From Botryosphaeria dothidea (taxonomy: Eukaryota; Ascomycota; Dothideomycetes; Botryosphaeriales; Botryosphaeriaceae), in contig WWBZ02000033.1 of the NCBI GenBank assembly GCA_011503125.2, positions 2,480,001 through 2,544,000 on the forward strand: a DNA stretch of 64,000 nt, in the 5' to 3' direction. Below are positions 1 to 10,417 of this stretch, one piece after another; the first letter of the stretch is position 1, and each line of letters begins with the position of its first letter. A model generated the notes under the pieces. The model was not told the DNA's origin, did no database searches, and saw only the letters and a program-made list of their open reading frames with translations. The translations under genes were made by a program, and so were the position numbers.

Positions 1-1013
1 TGTATGCGGTGGATCGACCGTGTCCTCGCCGCGGCGGAGCGCAGCCACTAGGCGGTGCGGCGGGGAGGTCAAGGAACGGAGCAGACAGGGCAGGGGACAG
101 CCGGGGAGCGTTTTGGGGGGAGACGGACAAGGAAGTCATAGTTTCGTGTGCCAGCCATGGTTGCGGAGAGCCTTGGAGCTGCGAGCTTGGATGTAGGCGA
201 GAGGGAGCGTGGAAGGCGGCGGGTTGCGTCGTGGTCGTGTCGGTGGTCGGTGAGGGAGCTCGGGCGCTTTGTTTCCGGGCTGGTGAGCAGTGGCGCGAGG
301 ATGCAGACTTCAGGATGCTCTCGCGATGGCAGTGGGCAGAGGAACCGTTGATGGTGGGGGAGAAGTCAGCAGTAGGTTTGGTTCGGCAGGTTGTTCACTC
401 CTGGGTGGCTTTACCCAGCCAGATAGCGGCATGGGGAAGGACCACCAGCCCGGACCTGCATCCCACACACCGCCCGCCAAGCCCTCTGAGACACTTGCCC
501 AAGTGCGGCCGCAAGCACTCCAGCCCATCCCTCTGCCTCTGCCTCTGCTGCAGCCTCTACGCCCATGAGCCGCGCCCGAGCCTTTCATGCGTTGCCCGAC
601 GTCTGTGACGCGCTCGCCCCGGCGACGCGCTGCGACTGGCGGGCGCGTGCAATCGCCGCCTTCACCTGGCACGCTCTCACGGGCAGATCATACGTAAACA
701 GGGTCCTTGGTCCCGAGTTGTCAGGCCTCTTCCCTGCTCGCGCTTGCCATGGATCCAGCGCTTGCTGATGCGCGCCTGCTCAATTGCGAACGATGAATGA
801 GGGCTCTTCTTATTTCTACATGACCCGTGAAGATGCTAAGCGCTGATGCAAGATGGCCGCCGTGAAGGGGGAAAAAAGCAATGATGATGATGATGATGGA
901 GATGCGAGCTGGTCCCAGTCTACGTCACGCAGACGCGCCCACTACCAAGTCCAGTCCAGTCCAGTCCAGTCCGGTCCGGTCCATGCACTAGCCACCGACG
1001 ATACGCAGCACCT
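1..1013. other. Intergenic; no supported gene
   Basis: Open frames occur on both strands but none reads like a known family and all have GC-rich, low-information translations. The interval holds a short GAT/ATG trinucleotide run near 882-899 and a pentanucleotide repeat near 949-982. It lies downstream of the NCA2 stop codon, so it probably includes that gene's 3' untranslated region. Confidence 0.6.
882..982. repeat. Two short microsatellites (GAT)n and (AGTCC)n
   Basis: At 882-899 a GAT/ATG trinucleotide run is visible. At about 949-982 the unit AGTCC is repeated about five times and then continues as GGTCC twice. Both lie just beyond the 3' end of NCA2. They are simple sequence repeats with no sign of function. 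Confidence 0.8.
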
Positions 1014-3324
1014 TCACAGCCACTTTGCGTATGCCCACCGCATGCGCTTCACCACTTTGCGCTGCTTCGCTACACCCGTCCGGATGTCCACCAGATCATC
1101 AATCTCCTCCAAGAAGTCGTGGAATACGCGTCCCGGTAGAATCCTGCTTGCGAGTTGCCGCAGCACGTGCACTTCACAAAGAAGCAGACCATGGTCCTTG
1201 TAGAATAGCTCGCCGTACTTGGTTGGCTGTGCAGTCGTGAGGATGCGGTCGATGTTCCTGACGTTCTTGGTCAGCTTCCGAGACAACCACCCCCGAAATT
1301 CTAGATTTCTGCTTGACTTACCTGAAAACACGCGTGATCTGACTCGACACCTGCGACATCCGCAGGCCCTTGCGGCTGCCAAAAATTCCTTGAAGATATC
1401 TCGTAGTGGCGAAGACCACCATGACGCCGGGAGTCAGGCCAATGAAGCTGTTCTCGTTAGCCAGTCATCCATCATATCTAGAGCGCGCCGACACTCACCC
1501 AAACAGAAGCTCCTGACTCTTCAGGATGGAGTCAATACCGGCCATGGCAACCTCTACATCCACCTTTGTCTTCTGGATCTGGATGAGCAGTGCCCTGATC
1601 AGGTTGCCAGTTATGGCCCCCACAATGGGCTTCTGCATGTCTTTCTCATATGCTTTCAGCACCGGTGTCAGGTCGCCCTCTTTGACTTTCTGCCGGATCT
1701 CCAAAATCTGCGGCTCCGATAGACTACCGTTCTCTGGAACTTGTATGGCGAAATCGACCACCATGCGTTCCAGGCTTTCCCTGTCGCCCTCTAGACTCCG
1801 CTTGCTCATGATGGAGACCTCGCTGTCCTCGTCGTGTCGAATCGTACCAACGATCTTCTTGGTCGGCTCTATTATCCAGTTGTTGAAGAAGTCTAACGTC
1901 GTGCGGCCAAGGTCCCGTATCGAGGCGATGATCTCAGTGCGGTGACCCATGACAATCCGGTAGATGGTAGTAGATGAGACCTGAAGTCTGATTAGCTCTG
2001 TCGAATGGCCGCTTCTGAACATTGAGACTTACCAGTAATACGGTAGCAGGCAGCCAGTATCTCACGATGCCAGACGGCCTGCCATGCTCCTTCGTCCTCT
2101 CCCGGAACTCTTTGGAATAGCCATTGAGATGCACATCCAAGATCGCCGACAACCTCTCGGCCACCATCGCCGGATTCAAGCTTAATGCACTATAGTCCGA
2201 CGCCTCCAGAATCTGATAGTACCGATCTTGATCCGTCCTCGCCGCAACCGCATCATCAAACTCATCCACCGGCACATGCGGATCCGTCACCTCCTGCAGC
2301 ACGATATCCATCAGCGCGATCGACCGCGTGACGGCGCTCTTCCAACGATGCCTGCTATCCTCGCTCTGCGCCGTCGGCGTGCGGAACCCCTCGTCATGCG
2401 AGCTCTGGTTGCTCAAGCCCTCCCCCAGTAGCACGCCTAGCGCGTTCGCATTGATCAAGCGTATGCGCTTCAGCGCCGACTGCTTCGCGCGCGCCTCATT
2501 CCTAACCAGCGCCAGCGGTGACAGCACGCGGCGCTGGATCTGCACGATGCTGCGCTCCCGCACGACCTCCTGCACAAGACCGTAAAACTGGCCCCAGCCA
2601 TCCCTCGCCAGGTCGCCGCCGCGCCGGCGCACGTCCTGGTAGACGCCCTTGCCCCAGGCGTACAGGCGCAGCGGACTCGTCTGGACCGAGTAGACGGAGG
2701 CGTGGCGGGCGGAGCCGAGAACGTCGTCCCAGTACCAGATGTCGTCGCTAAGCGGCAGCGTCTGCTCGAGGATGGCGTTGAGCACGAGGCCGTACGTGTG
2801 CGCCGTCGCCTTGCTGAGCAGCAGCCACTCAAGCTCGTGCTCGTAGCTAGGCTCCACCACGTCCGTGACGCTATATCTCCGCTGCTCCTCCTCGTACTCT
2901 TGGTCCCGATCCCCCTCGACCCTAGCAATTCCCGCTTGTTTGTTGACGACGAAGTGCTGCTGGCATGTCGAGCAGTCGTCGGCGATGCGCGCCTGCTGCA
3001 GCACGTCACGGATGCGGTTGCGCGAGAGCAGCGCCTTCTTCTGCGAGCTGGCCGAGGTCGAGAGCGACTTGATCAGGTTCTGTAGGTGCGTGATGCGCGC
3101 CTGGTTCGCATGCGCGATACCATCTTCTGGTGCGCCGGTTCCTGTCGCGGCAGTTGCAGCGGCGGCGGGGAAGGCTGCCGACAGCGGCAGCCGGTCGAGC
3201 TGGCTGTCAATCCGCTGGACCTGACTGTGATGCGCAGGCGCATGAAAGTCAGAGATGGAGAGCTCCCAGTAACAACAATACAAATCATGGGAAGGATGGG
3301 GCCTTACTCTGCGACGAATGACAT
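1014..3324 (-). CDS. NCA2: Nuclear control of ATPase protein 2 (Nca2), 5 exons
   Basis: In yeast, Nca2 is a mitochondrial membrane protein needed with Nca3 for proper expression of the ATP6/ATP8 message of ATP synthase. My model has exons 3324-3308, 3224-2033, 1980-1499, 1447-1322 and 1257-1014 and encodes about 686 residues (yeast Nca2 is about 616). The first exon is only 17 bases: it gives MSFVA plus two bases of the next codon, then splices (GTAAGG donor, CACAG acceptor) to the family-typical start VQRIDSQLDRLPL. Two likely membrane segments frame the conserved core, YWLPATVLL-VSSTTIYRIV (about 394-412) and FIGLTPGVMVVF (about 565-582). The segment between them carries the conserved FFNNWIIEPTKKI stretch. 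All introns are 49-83 bases and keep phase. The family call is firm; exon edges are inferred. Confidence 0.9.
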
Positions 3325-5237
3325 GTTGATGTGCCCGCGGGGCAGGCGACAGGTGGTGGTCCGGGAGGTCGAGGACCAGAAAATGGGCAGGTAAAACGAC
3401 AAAAGCAACAGCAGCTTTCAGCCTGCCGCGTGCATGTTTTGGCGAAGAGGCGAAAAAACTCTTCCTTGCCCTTGTTCCTTTTCTTTTTCGTCGCGGGGCC
3501 GTGGAGCGCTGTGTCGCGTGTGTTGTGATTCTGTGTTGTTCTTCTCCACTCCAGCCCAGCCACCCCAGTACGGTAGTCATCCAACCCGCTAGCTGAGGTA
3601 CCGTTGGCTCGTTCGCATGACGTCGGCCGCCAAAAACTTCCCGCTCCCGCCGTCCGTTCGAGAACGGCAAAGAATGGAAAAAGCAAAAGGCAGTCCAACC
3701 AACCAACCCCGTCCCCGGCCTGCGGCCCGCTGGTGTGCCCCGGGAACGAACGTCCACCCCGGAATGACTCGAGCCGCACTTCTGTCATCTGCAACATCCG
3801 CCGTCCATGCATATGCAGGCCCAGAGAAATTGCAGCATCTCCGATAAGATTGCAGACTTCACGTTTGTTCTTCTACTCGTGCTCCCTCCTCCTCACCCTA
3901 GCCGTCTTCCCCGCAGCGCCCATCTTCCCCATCTATCCCCCGCGCCTGTCATTTCGTTAGCCGACAGCAGTGCAGGGCATACTTTCACGACCAGGTCTGC
4001 CTTGCATCCCAGACCTCTTCTGCATGGCCTTGCTACACACCTCGCGGATGGCAAAAAACTGAATCGCAGCCTCCTGAAGATCGTCCAACAGGCGCACAGT
4101 GATCAGTCGACCCGGTCTCCTCGGCTTTTCTTTTGGCATGCTTGCATGTACATTATATTGCCGCGGTGCAGCAGATGACCCGCAGCAGCCAACCGCACAC
4201 CCGCGCAACGGCTCCCGCCCCAGCCGTCCCCGTCTCATATAGAAAGGCCTCTAAAAATGCTTATTTACCACCATCCCTCACTTTAGCACGCGCTGTTCAA
4301 TAATATCGCGTCTGATTGCCATCATTTGCACGAGACAGTAATATGCCTTCGTAAAATACCTTTTCAAAATACCTTCCCGGCCGTCCCATCACGAGCGCTA
4401 CTGGACGAGGACAGGTAGTGGTTGGCCGCTCCGGCCCCTGGCGGAAAGTCCTCTTTTCCACGACATGCGAACCCATCTTTGATAAGCAGCATGGGGCCGA
4501 CAAAAAGCATGGCAAAATAATACGCGTGGCTTTGTGGGTCGAACATGGAACACCCTCTTCCAGGCATAGCTCGCAACACCATCATGCCTAGTAAAACAGG
4601 CACTGTTTCGCAACAAACCTGCACACACCAGATCGACTGCACGCTGACAACATCACACCCGAACACACACGGCAAATCTCGCATATTCCTTTCTTTTGGA
4701 GGGGGTATAAGCGTATCCATAGATATTTGCGTAGCTACCGTTCTCTGGGCGTCATGTGGAAATAATTGTCCCGAATTCCGCTGTTTCTCTGTATTTCTTT
4801 CCAAAAAAAAAAAGGAAAACGCCTTTGCTGCCTTCCCCTGTGGCAACGTATTCAAACCCCGTTTCCACCGAATTGTTTACTTTTTTGTCAAGACCTAATC
4901 ATAGGAGAAGTCCCTATAGGCGAGATTTCGTGGAGAAGGAACGAAAGAGACATGGAGAAGAGGAAAAAGTGCGAAATAAAAACGACAACAGGGGATATCA
5001 AGGAGTGACTACACACTAAACGATCAAGGAGCGTTATCGAATCGAAAAAGGAGGGTATGATGAAGTAATAGAATAGCACAATCGAGAAGGCCGTGAGTGC
5101 TGACGAAAGAAGAAAGCCCATTATAACACCAGTCCAAATGCTTGTAAGTGGCTTCGCAGAAGTAAAAGCAAACGAAATAGAGAAAAAGAAAAGAAAGCGC
5201 TCCAAGGAACTCCAAAAGTACTTTTATGTGCATGACC
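3325..5237. other. Intergenic between NCA2 start and TBC gene stop
   Basis: This holds the upstream region of NCA2 and the 3' flank of the TBC gene (both on the minus strand). The overlapping frames here have no recognisable family. A run of 12 A at about 4803 and several CT-rich stretches near 3880-3950 are visible. I see no RNA gene. Confidence 0.55.
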
Positions 5238-8027
5238 TTATTTGCCCTGAACTTGGTCGGTCCTGGCCCTGCGCTTGTTCTTGAAGCGCTTGCTGGCCGC
5301 TCTGCGGACACCTCCTGCCTTCGACCGTACCGATTGAGCGTCAACCTCCTTCTTGCCGAACTTGGCGGCCCAGTTGCCACTGATACGGGCAATGTCTTGC
5401 TGGTGAGCACGGCGGCGCTCAACGCGGCGTGCGTCAATGGTTTCCTGCTTGACGTGTCCGAAGCCGTTACGACGGCGGAAGCACGCCTCAATCAGGGAAT
5501 TCGGATCAATGAGACGGCGTGGAAGAGTCTGGATGATCTGGAACACTTCCATCGGGTCCGAAATAGCGCGAATCTCTGCTTCGCCGATCTTCAAAATCGC
5601 CAGCGCAATCCGGAAGAGCGTCTTGGAACCCTCGTAAAAGAATGAATCCCATACGCGGAGAACAGTTTCAATCGGGAAGTTGCCAACGAAAAGGGACATG
5701 AACCACGAGGTCATGGCAAGCGAAACGGTTGGGAGGCGGGCGGAGGAGGTCGTGACATTCGGCTCAAACTCCTTGGTATCATCAATCTTGTTCCAAATTG
5801 CAGGCATGGATTCACGGATGCAATGCATGAGAACGCCAATGTCGATGTTCGCCTCAAGCACACGTCCATGAGTTCCAGGAAGGTGAATGCTGGTGATGAT
5901 ATCAAGCATGATGAACGCTTTCTCCTCGTCTTCGTCCAGGAAGAGAAGAAGTAGACCGGCGAGGAAGTTCAGCGATTGGCAGTATCCGATTCCAGGGTTG
6001 TGCACGGCGAAGGCCTGAAGCACGCGGCGCAGCGCGCGCAGGATCGGTGTTTCACAATCCGGCGTAAGGTCGGTCGATTTTGTGTCCAACAAGTGTGCCG
6101 CATTCATAGATTGCCTCGACTCCGGCCTGAATCTGACATTGTCCGGGAAGGTACGGTTAAGGTCGCGTTCAATGTGCTCGCGATCCTGCTCGCTCAGCTT
6201 GCCGTCGTTAACCTGCTCGATGAGTTCCCAGTACAAGCCCGGATTAGCAGCCTGTCGGGCAGGTCCGCCGCCGTAGTAAAACCAGGCCGCGCCTCTCCAT
6301 TCTGGAGGAATACCCTTTCGAATGAATCGCTTCACCTTTTCGCTCCTGGGTGGAAATCGAGTGGGCTTGTGCTGAGGAAGACTGTGTTGCCTCATGAGAT
6401 TCTGCCACTTCTTGCGCCGGCGTTCGGTATATTCCCTGTAAGGACCGTTCCACGCGTCATATTGGTCCACCGTAATATATTGGGTAGCCTTCTTGAAACC
6501 ATATTGATCACGCGGGATTGACGAGCCCGCCTTGACTTGCACCTGCTCTTTCGGCTTTTCCGCCGTGGACATCCTGGGGGTGAGCATGGCAGAGAAGGTC
6601 TTCTCTGTCATCATCTTTGATGCCGTTGATTTGTTCGACCTTGCGGACCTGACTGACTTGGCGGACTTTGCTGAATGGGGCGGCGGGAGTTGGGCAGCGA
6701 CTTCTTGTTCGGCCATGATTTTGGATACTCGATCAGAGCGGGAGGGAGTAACATAAGGAATGTCGTGGTCTGCAGGAGGTTCGGAACCCAAGGCTGAATC
6801 GCGGAGGCTACTGGTCGAGTGTCGTCGCACTCTTGGCGGTGTCTGAGCTTCTTCGGGGGGAGCGGTCGTAGGAACCTGAGACGCATATCCCTCGTCCGAT
6901 CCCTCAGGTACATCCCCGTCTTCGGGATCGTCCTCGAACCCCATCTCGTACATATCGAGAACGTCATCCACCATCATTCCTTCCTGCTCGGCATCGGTTT
7001 GCTCGGTATCGGTCTTCTCGAACTCGAAATCCGTCTTTTCTACATCTGTCTGTTCATAATCGGTGGTATAAGGAGTGTTGTCCATCCCGCTTCTCTCCGA
7101 GATGACGCTGCTACGTTCGGTTCCGCTGGCATCGACGAATCCCGAAGAAGAGTTGGTGAAGTTGGAGCGATAGCTCGACCGCATCTCGTCGCCGAGAACG
7201 TGCGGTCTGGTGGGCGGCTCCCTACGGAGCATGGAAAGGTAACTGTCGCGCACAGTGCTGCGCCTCTCTCGCCTGTGTCCCTGTGCGGATACAACTTCCC
7301 GAGCCCGCAGCTGGGCCAGGTTTGGATTCGAAGCAGATGTCCTGAGTGCACGTTGGGGCTTAATGATCGTATGAGAAGAGGCGCGTGGGCGAAGGCGGAT
7401 GGAATCAGGGAGCGGGTCAACGACGTCTTCCTCTTGTTCGTCCGCATCCGTGCGAGTGGAGATGGGGGAACCGAGTGGCGAGGGCTGAACGCTATACGAA
7501 GGCTCGTCTGTATAAGGTTTTGAGGCACTACTCGTCTGGCGCGAGCGGCTGGTAAATGTAGAACGAGTGGGGGAGGGGTAGTCCACGACAGAGCGAGGGA
7601 TCCTGGACTCGTTGAGGGGAGATGATAAAAGAGGGGACGCGGCTCTTTGCCGCAGGCGCTGCGAGGACTTCTTGCGCAGCGGAAGGTGCGGAAGGGGCGG
7701 CGCGACGGGAGGCGGGCGCTCGAATCCTTCACTCGCAAGCGAGTCTCTCGACGAGCTGAGAGATTCCCGGGGTATGGGAGAGTTGTCCAAGCCGACCGGG
7801 GGTCCGGAAGGTATATTAACTGGATGCATTTTCAGACCGTTTAGTAACGAGTGGCTCGGCGACTGCGGCGCACTGGTCGGCGCCGGAGGGGATGGCGATC
7901 TGATGGTGCGCAGCTCCTCAGGGCGCCGCTTGGGCTCCCTCTTCTTGTGGTGGAGGTGAAACAGACCATGGTGGGCGGCATCGTTGGCCGAATCCAACTG
8001 CAGCGGTCCCATTGTCATCTGCGGCAT
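5238..8027 (-). CDS. Rab GTPase-activating protein, TBC domain (Gyp3/Msb3-Msb4-like)
   Basis: This single-exon gene of 929 residues would speed GTP hydrolysis on a Rab GTPase in vesicle traffic or polarised growth. The first half is serine/proline-rich and disordered. The TBC domain spans about residues 570-845. Both catalytic fingers are present: the arginine finger in RDLNRTFPD (Arg about 625) and the glutamine finger in IGYCQSLNF (Gln about 684). The stretch FKKATQYITVDQYDAW just before the domain and the single long TBC block resemble yeast Gyp3/Msb3 and Msb4, which act on Sec4 and Ypt-type Rabs; that assignment is by memory of the family. I chose the first ATG at 8027. The open frame continues upstream to a GTG at 8072, so an unseen 5' exon is possible. 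The tail is basic. Confidence 0.9.
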   Translation of the reverse strand: MPQMTMGPLQLDSANDAAHHGLFHLHHKKREPKRRPEELRTIRSPSPPAPTSAPQSPSHSLLNGLKMHPVNIPSGPPVGLDNSPIPRESLSSSRDSLASEGFERPPPVAPPLPHLPLRKKSSQRLRQRAASPLLSSPLNESRIPRSVVDYPSPTRSTFTSRSRQTSSASKPYTDEPSYSVQPSPLGSPISTRTDADEQEEDVVDPLPDSIRLRPRASSHTIIKPQRALRTSASNPNLAQLRAREVVSAQGHRRERRSTVRDSYLSMLRREPPTRPHVLGDEMRSSYRSNFTNSSSGFVDASGTERSSVISERSGMDNTPYTTDYEQTDVEKTDFEFEKTDTEQTDAEQEGMMVDDVLDMYEMGFEDDPEDGDVPEGSDEGYASQVPTTAPPEEAQTPPRVRRHSTSSLRDSALGSEPPADHDIPYVTPSRSDRVSKIMAEQEVAAQLPPPHSAKSAKSVRSARSNKSTASKMMTEKTFSAMLTPRMSTAEKPKEQVQVKAGSSIPRDQYGFKKATQYITVDQYDAWNGPYREYTERRRKKWQNLMRQHSLPQHKPTRFPPRSEKVKRFIRKGIPPEWRGAAWFYYGGGPARQAANPGLYWELIEQVNDGKLSEQDREHIERDLNRTFPDNVRFRPESRQSMNAAHLLDTKSTDLTPDCETPILRALRRVLQAFAVHNPGIGYCQSLNFLAGLLLLFLDEDEEKAFIMLDIITSIHLPGTHGRVLEANIDIGVLMHCIRESMPAIWNKIDDTKEFEPNVTTSSARLPTVSLAMTSWFMSLFVGNFPIETVLRVWDSFFYEGSKTLFRIALAILKIGEAEIRAISDPMEVFQIIQTLPRRLIDPNSLIEACFRRRNGFGHVKQETIDARRVERRRAHQQDIARISGNWAAKFGKKEVDAQSVRSKAGGVRRAASKRFKNKRRARTDQVQGK

Positions 8028-9821
8028 GAGCGAGTCTCTGAGGCCGAAGCCCGCCTGTCCCACGGGTTCCACGCAGCCTGGCGCTCGGCAATGCTCTGCA
8101 TTCCCTGGGGTCCAGCTGGTTTGAGGTCGGCGCGCGGAGGGAGGCGTCTGGCAGCTCGGAATGGGCGCGGGTGACGGGGAAGCGCGGTCCGGGGAATGCT
8201 GCGGCAGCTTACTGGAGGCTGCAGGAGGTCAAACGAGCGGCGGGGAGGTGCAAAGAATGGACGGCCAGTTGCACGCAACGGCTGGTATGGGGCATGACAG
8301 GTCGTGGCTTGCGGGACGACGGCGGACGCAGCAGCGCAGCTTGTTGCGGCGAGCGACCAGCGGTGTTCAGGGAAGTTAAGCAGCAGCGCGCGCTAGGCGT
8401 CTTGAGAAAGAGCGCTGGCGTTTGAGCCCTTGCGCCAAGGCGGAGCGTGCATGAAGGAGGCCATCATTTCGCTCCGCGCGTGATGGCAGAGCAAGGTCAT
8501 TGCCGGCGCGCTAAGGGCCTCCGGAATTGCAGAGACGCACGAGCGAGCTCTCCCGCCCCTGTCTACACTGGACACCCTGTCCGCCAGCGCCAGCGAGCCG
8601 CTGCCCGGCGCCGCGAGCCTGAAGCAGCGCCCTGCAGCCCAGGCGCATGCGCAGCAGCTCTGCGGACGCGACGCGTTCCAGCAGCAGCGTGCGATGCGAT
8701 GCGATGCGGTCGCCTAGCCACGGGAACTAGCCCAATGGATTATGCCAGCGCTGTTCTGGACGCCCTGGTTGGCCAGATGTGCAGAGTGCATGGAGGCGAT
8801 CGCGTCGGCTGCGCGCCCAAATCTTCCGACTCGCTCGCAGTGCGGCCGGCCACGACGGGGCCCTGTCCGGCCAAGAGCCGCCTGCCTCTCAGCTGGCCAC
8901 GGTCCAGGGCGCTGAAAATACCTGGCCGATCCCGGATCTGATCGTCCACGCCAGAGATGGGGAGCACGTCCGCGACACGCTCGAAACACGCCTCTGCCCT
9001 ACCGATCCATCCCGGCCGCCGTTGAAACGCCTGTCCTGTCCAAGACCGGGCGGCCGGCGCCCTGGCCCCAGCTCGTCAAAAGGCCTGGAGCAACCTCGGG
9101 CGGCTTGTTAATATCGCTTTCTTGCTGTCCCTGTCCGCCACGAGGCCCGTCCAGCCGCGTGCTGGCCAACACATCCCGTTAGGACGTCAGCGGCGCGTCT
9201 TGAACGTGGCAGGCCCCCATGTCTTCGTGAGCTTGGTACCTTTGTTTACAAGCTTTGCTTCTCAACATCCGCGGCCGGATCAGCGTCAACCGTGAGATCA
9301 GCGCTCGGCGCGGTCCAGCTGCTGGCGTACCCTTTTTGCCGACCATGCCGCTGATGGAGCACAGTACGAGCGGGCAAATTTTTTCTGCATCGTGCATAAA
9401 ATCACAGGGCGCGGTGTGTAAGCGGCTGTGCTGTGAGGCCTCGCCGCAGGGCGACCTAGCCAGCACGACAAATGTCCGCAGGATTCCCGAGCGGTGAGGC
9501 TGAAGTTGTTTATTCTTCCTCAAGCGTCTTAATGCCATGCGCCGTCTCAAGCACAGTCTCTGCAGTGAAATGAGCCGAGCCTTCCGGACGTACGTAGTCG
9601 TCCGTAGGGCTGCGGTGCATGTGATGCACATGGCAGCCTGATCATGTCTTGCAGAAGCGTCGTGTTCTCTATTCCATGCCGGCAAGGACCTTGACCAGCT
9701 CATACTCGTATATACTCCGGTCTGGGGCCCGTTCCTTCATTCTGCACGCACCCGTACCCGCAAAACTCCGCCAAAAAATGCAACCGTAGAAGCGTCCAAC
9801 ATAGAGGCCTTTCCAACCAGC
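8028..9821. other. Intergenic; no supported gene
   Basis: This is 1.8 kb between the TBC gene start and the stop codon of the E2 enzyme gene, both on the minus strand. It is GC-rich, and frames on both strands lack family resemblance. It probably contains the TBC promoter and the E2 3' untranslated region. No repeat or RNA gene was seen. Confidence 0.55.
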
Positions 9822-10417
9822 TTATTTCTTGCCCGTCGCGTACCTCTTGACCCAATCCTTGGCTGTCTTCTCGAACTCCTTCTTATCCCGCTTGTATACA
9901 TCGGCGATGGCAGGCTCGACGGGATCGCTCACATCGGGCTCGATCATCAAGTTGTGAACCATGTTCAGCACCGCCGTGAGCTTGTTCGGCGGCTTCCACT
10001 GGTCCGGGCGCAGCATCCCGAGGCACATGAGGCCCTTGTCATCGTTGCTGACGTTGGGATGGTAGATCTTCGTGTGGAAGTTGAGCATCGGCGGCTTGAA
10101 GGGGTAATCCTTGGGAAGGGTGATGAGCAGGCGGAACTGGCCGCCCTGCAAAGATCACAGCATGAGAATCTTTTCGTAAAGTAAAAGGAAGATCATCAGG
10201 AGTGCTTACGGCGTAGACGGACTGCTCCGGGCCATCGATCAAGACCTCCCAGACGTGCACGTCGGACTCGTCGACGAGCTGAACCTTCATGCTCGGCGGA
10301 GGGTCTTTGGTGACCTCCGTCAGCTCCTGTAGTGGCACGTTAGAGGCGAGACGGGGCAAGGGCAAGACATGGGCGACGACATGCCTTGGCGATGCGCCGC
10401 TGTGCTCCTGAAGCCAT
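9822..10417 (-). CDS. E2 ubiquitin-conjugating enzyme (UBC fold), 3 exons
   Basis: This enzyme carries activated ubiquitin as a thioester and hands it on with an E3 ligase. Exons are 10417-10385, 10326-10210 and 10145-9822, giving 157 residues, the size of a minimal E2. The catalytic cysteine is Cys91 in KGLMCLGML, preceded by the E2 hallmark HPN (79-81) in TKIYHPN; YPFKPP lies just before it. The N-terminus RRIAKELTEVTKDPP resembles Ubc4/5, while the C-terminal YKRDKKEFEKTAKDW resembles both Ubc4/5 and UbcH7, so I leave the subfamily open. Intron 1 (58 bases) has a GC donor (AAG|GCATGT) and a CTACAG acceptor. This is the only splice that joins the N-terminal exon in phase. Intron 2 is ordinary (GTAAGC...TTTGCAG). 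Confidence 0.93.

Noticed and set aside
6819..7523. Plus-strand frame of 234 codons
   Set aside because: It lies wholly antisense to the disordered half of the TBC protein and has no recognisable family or splice context.
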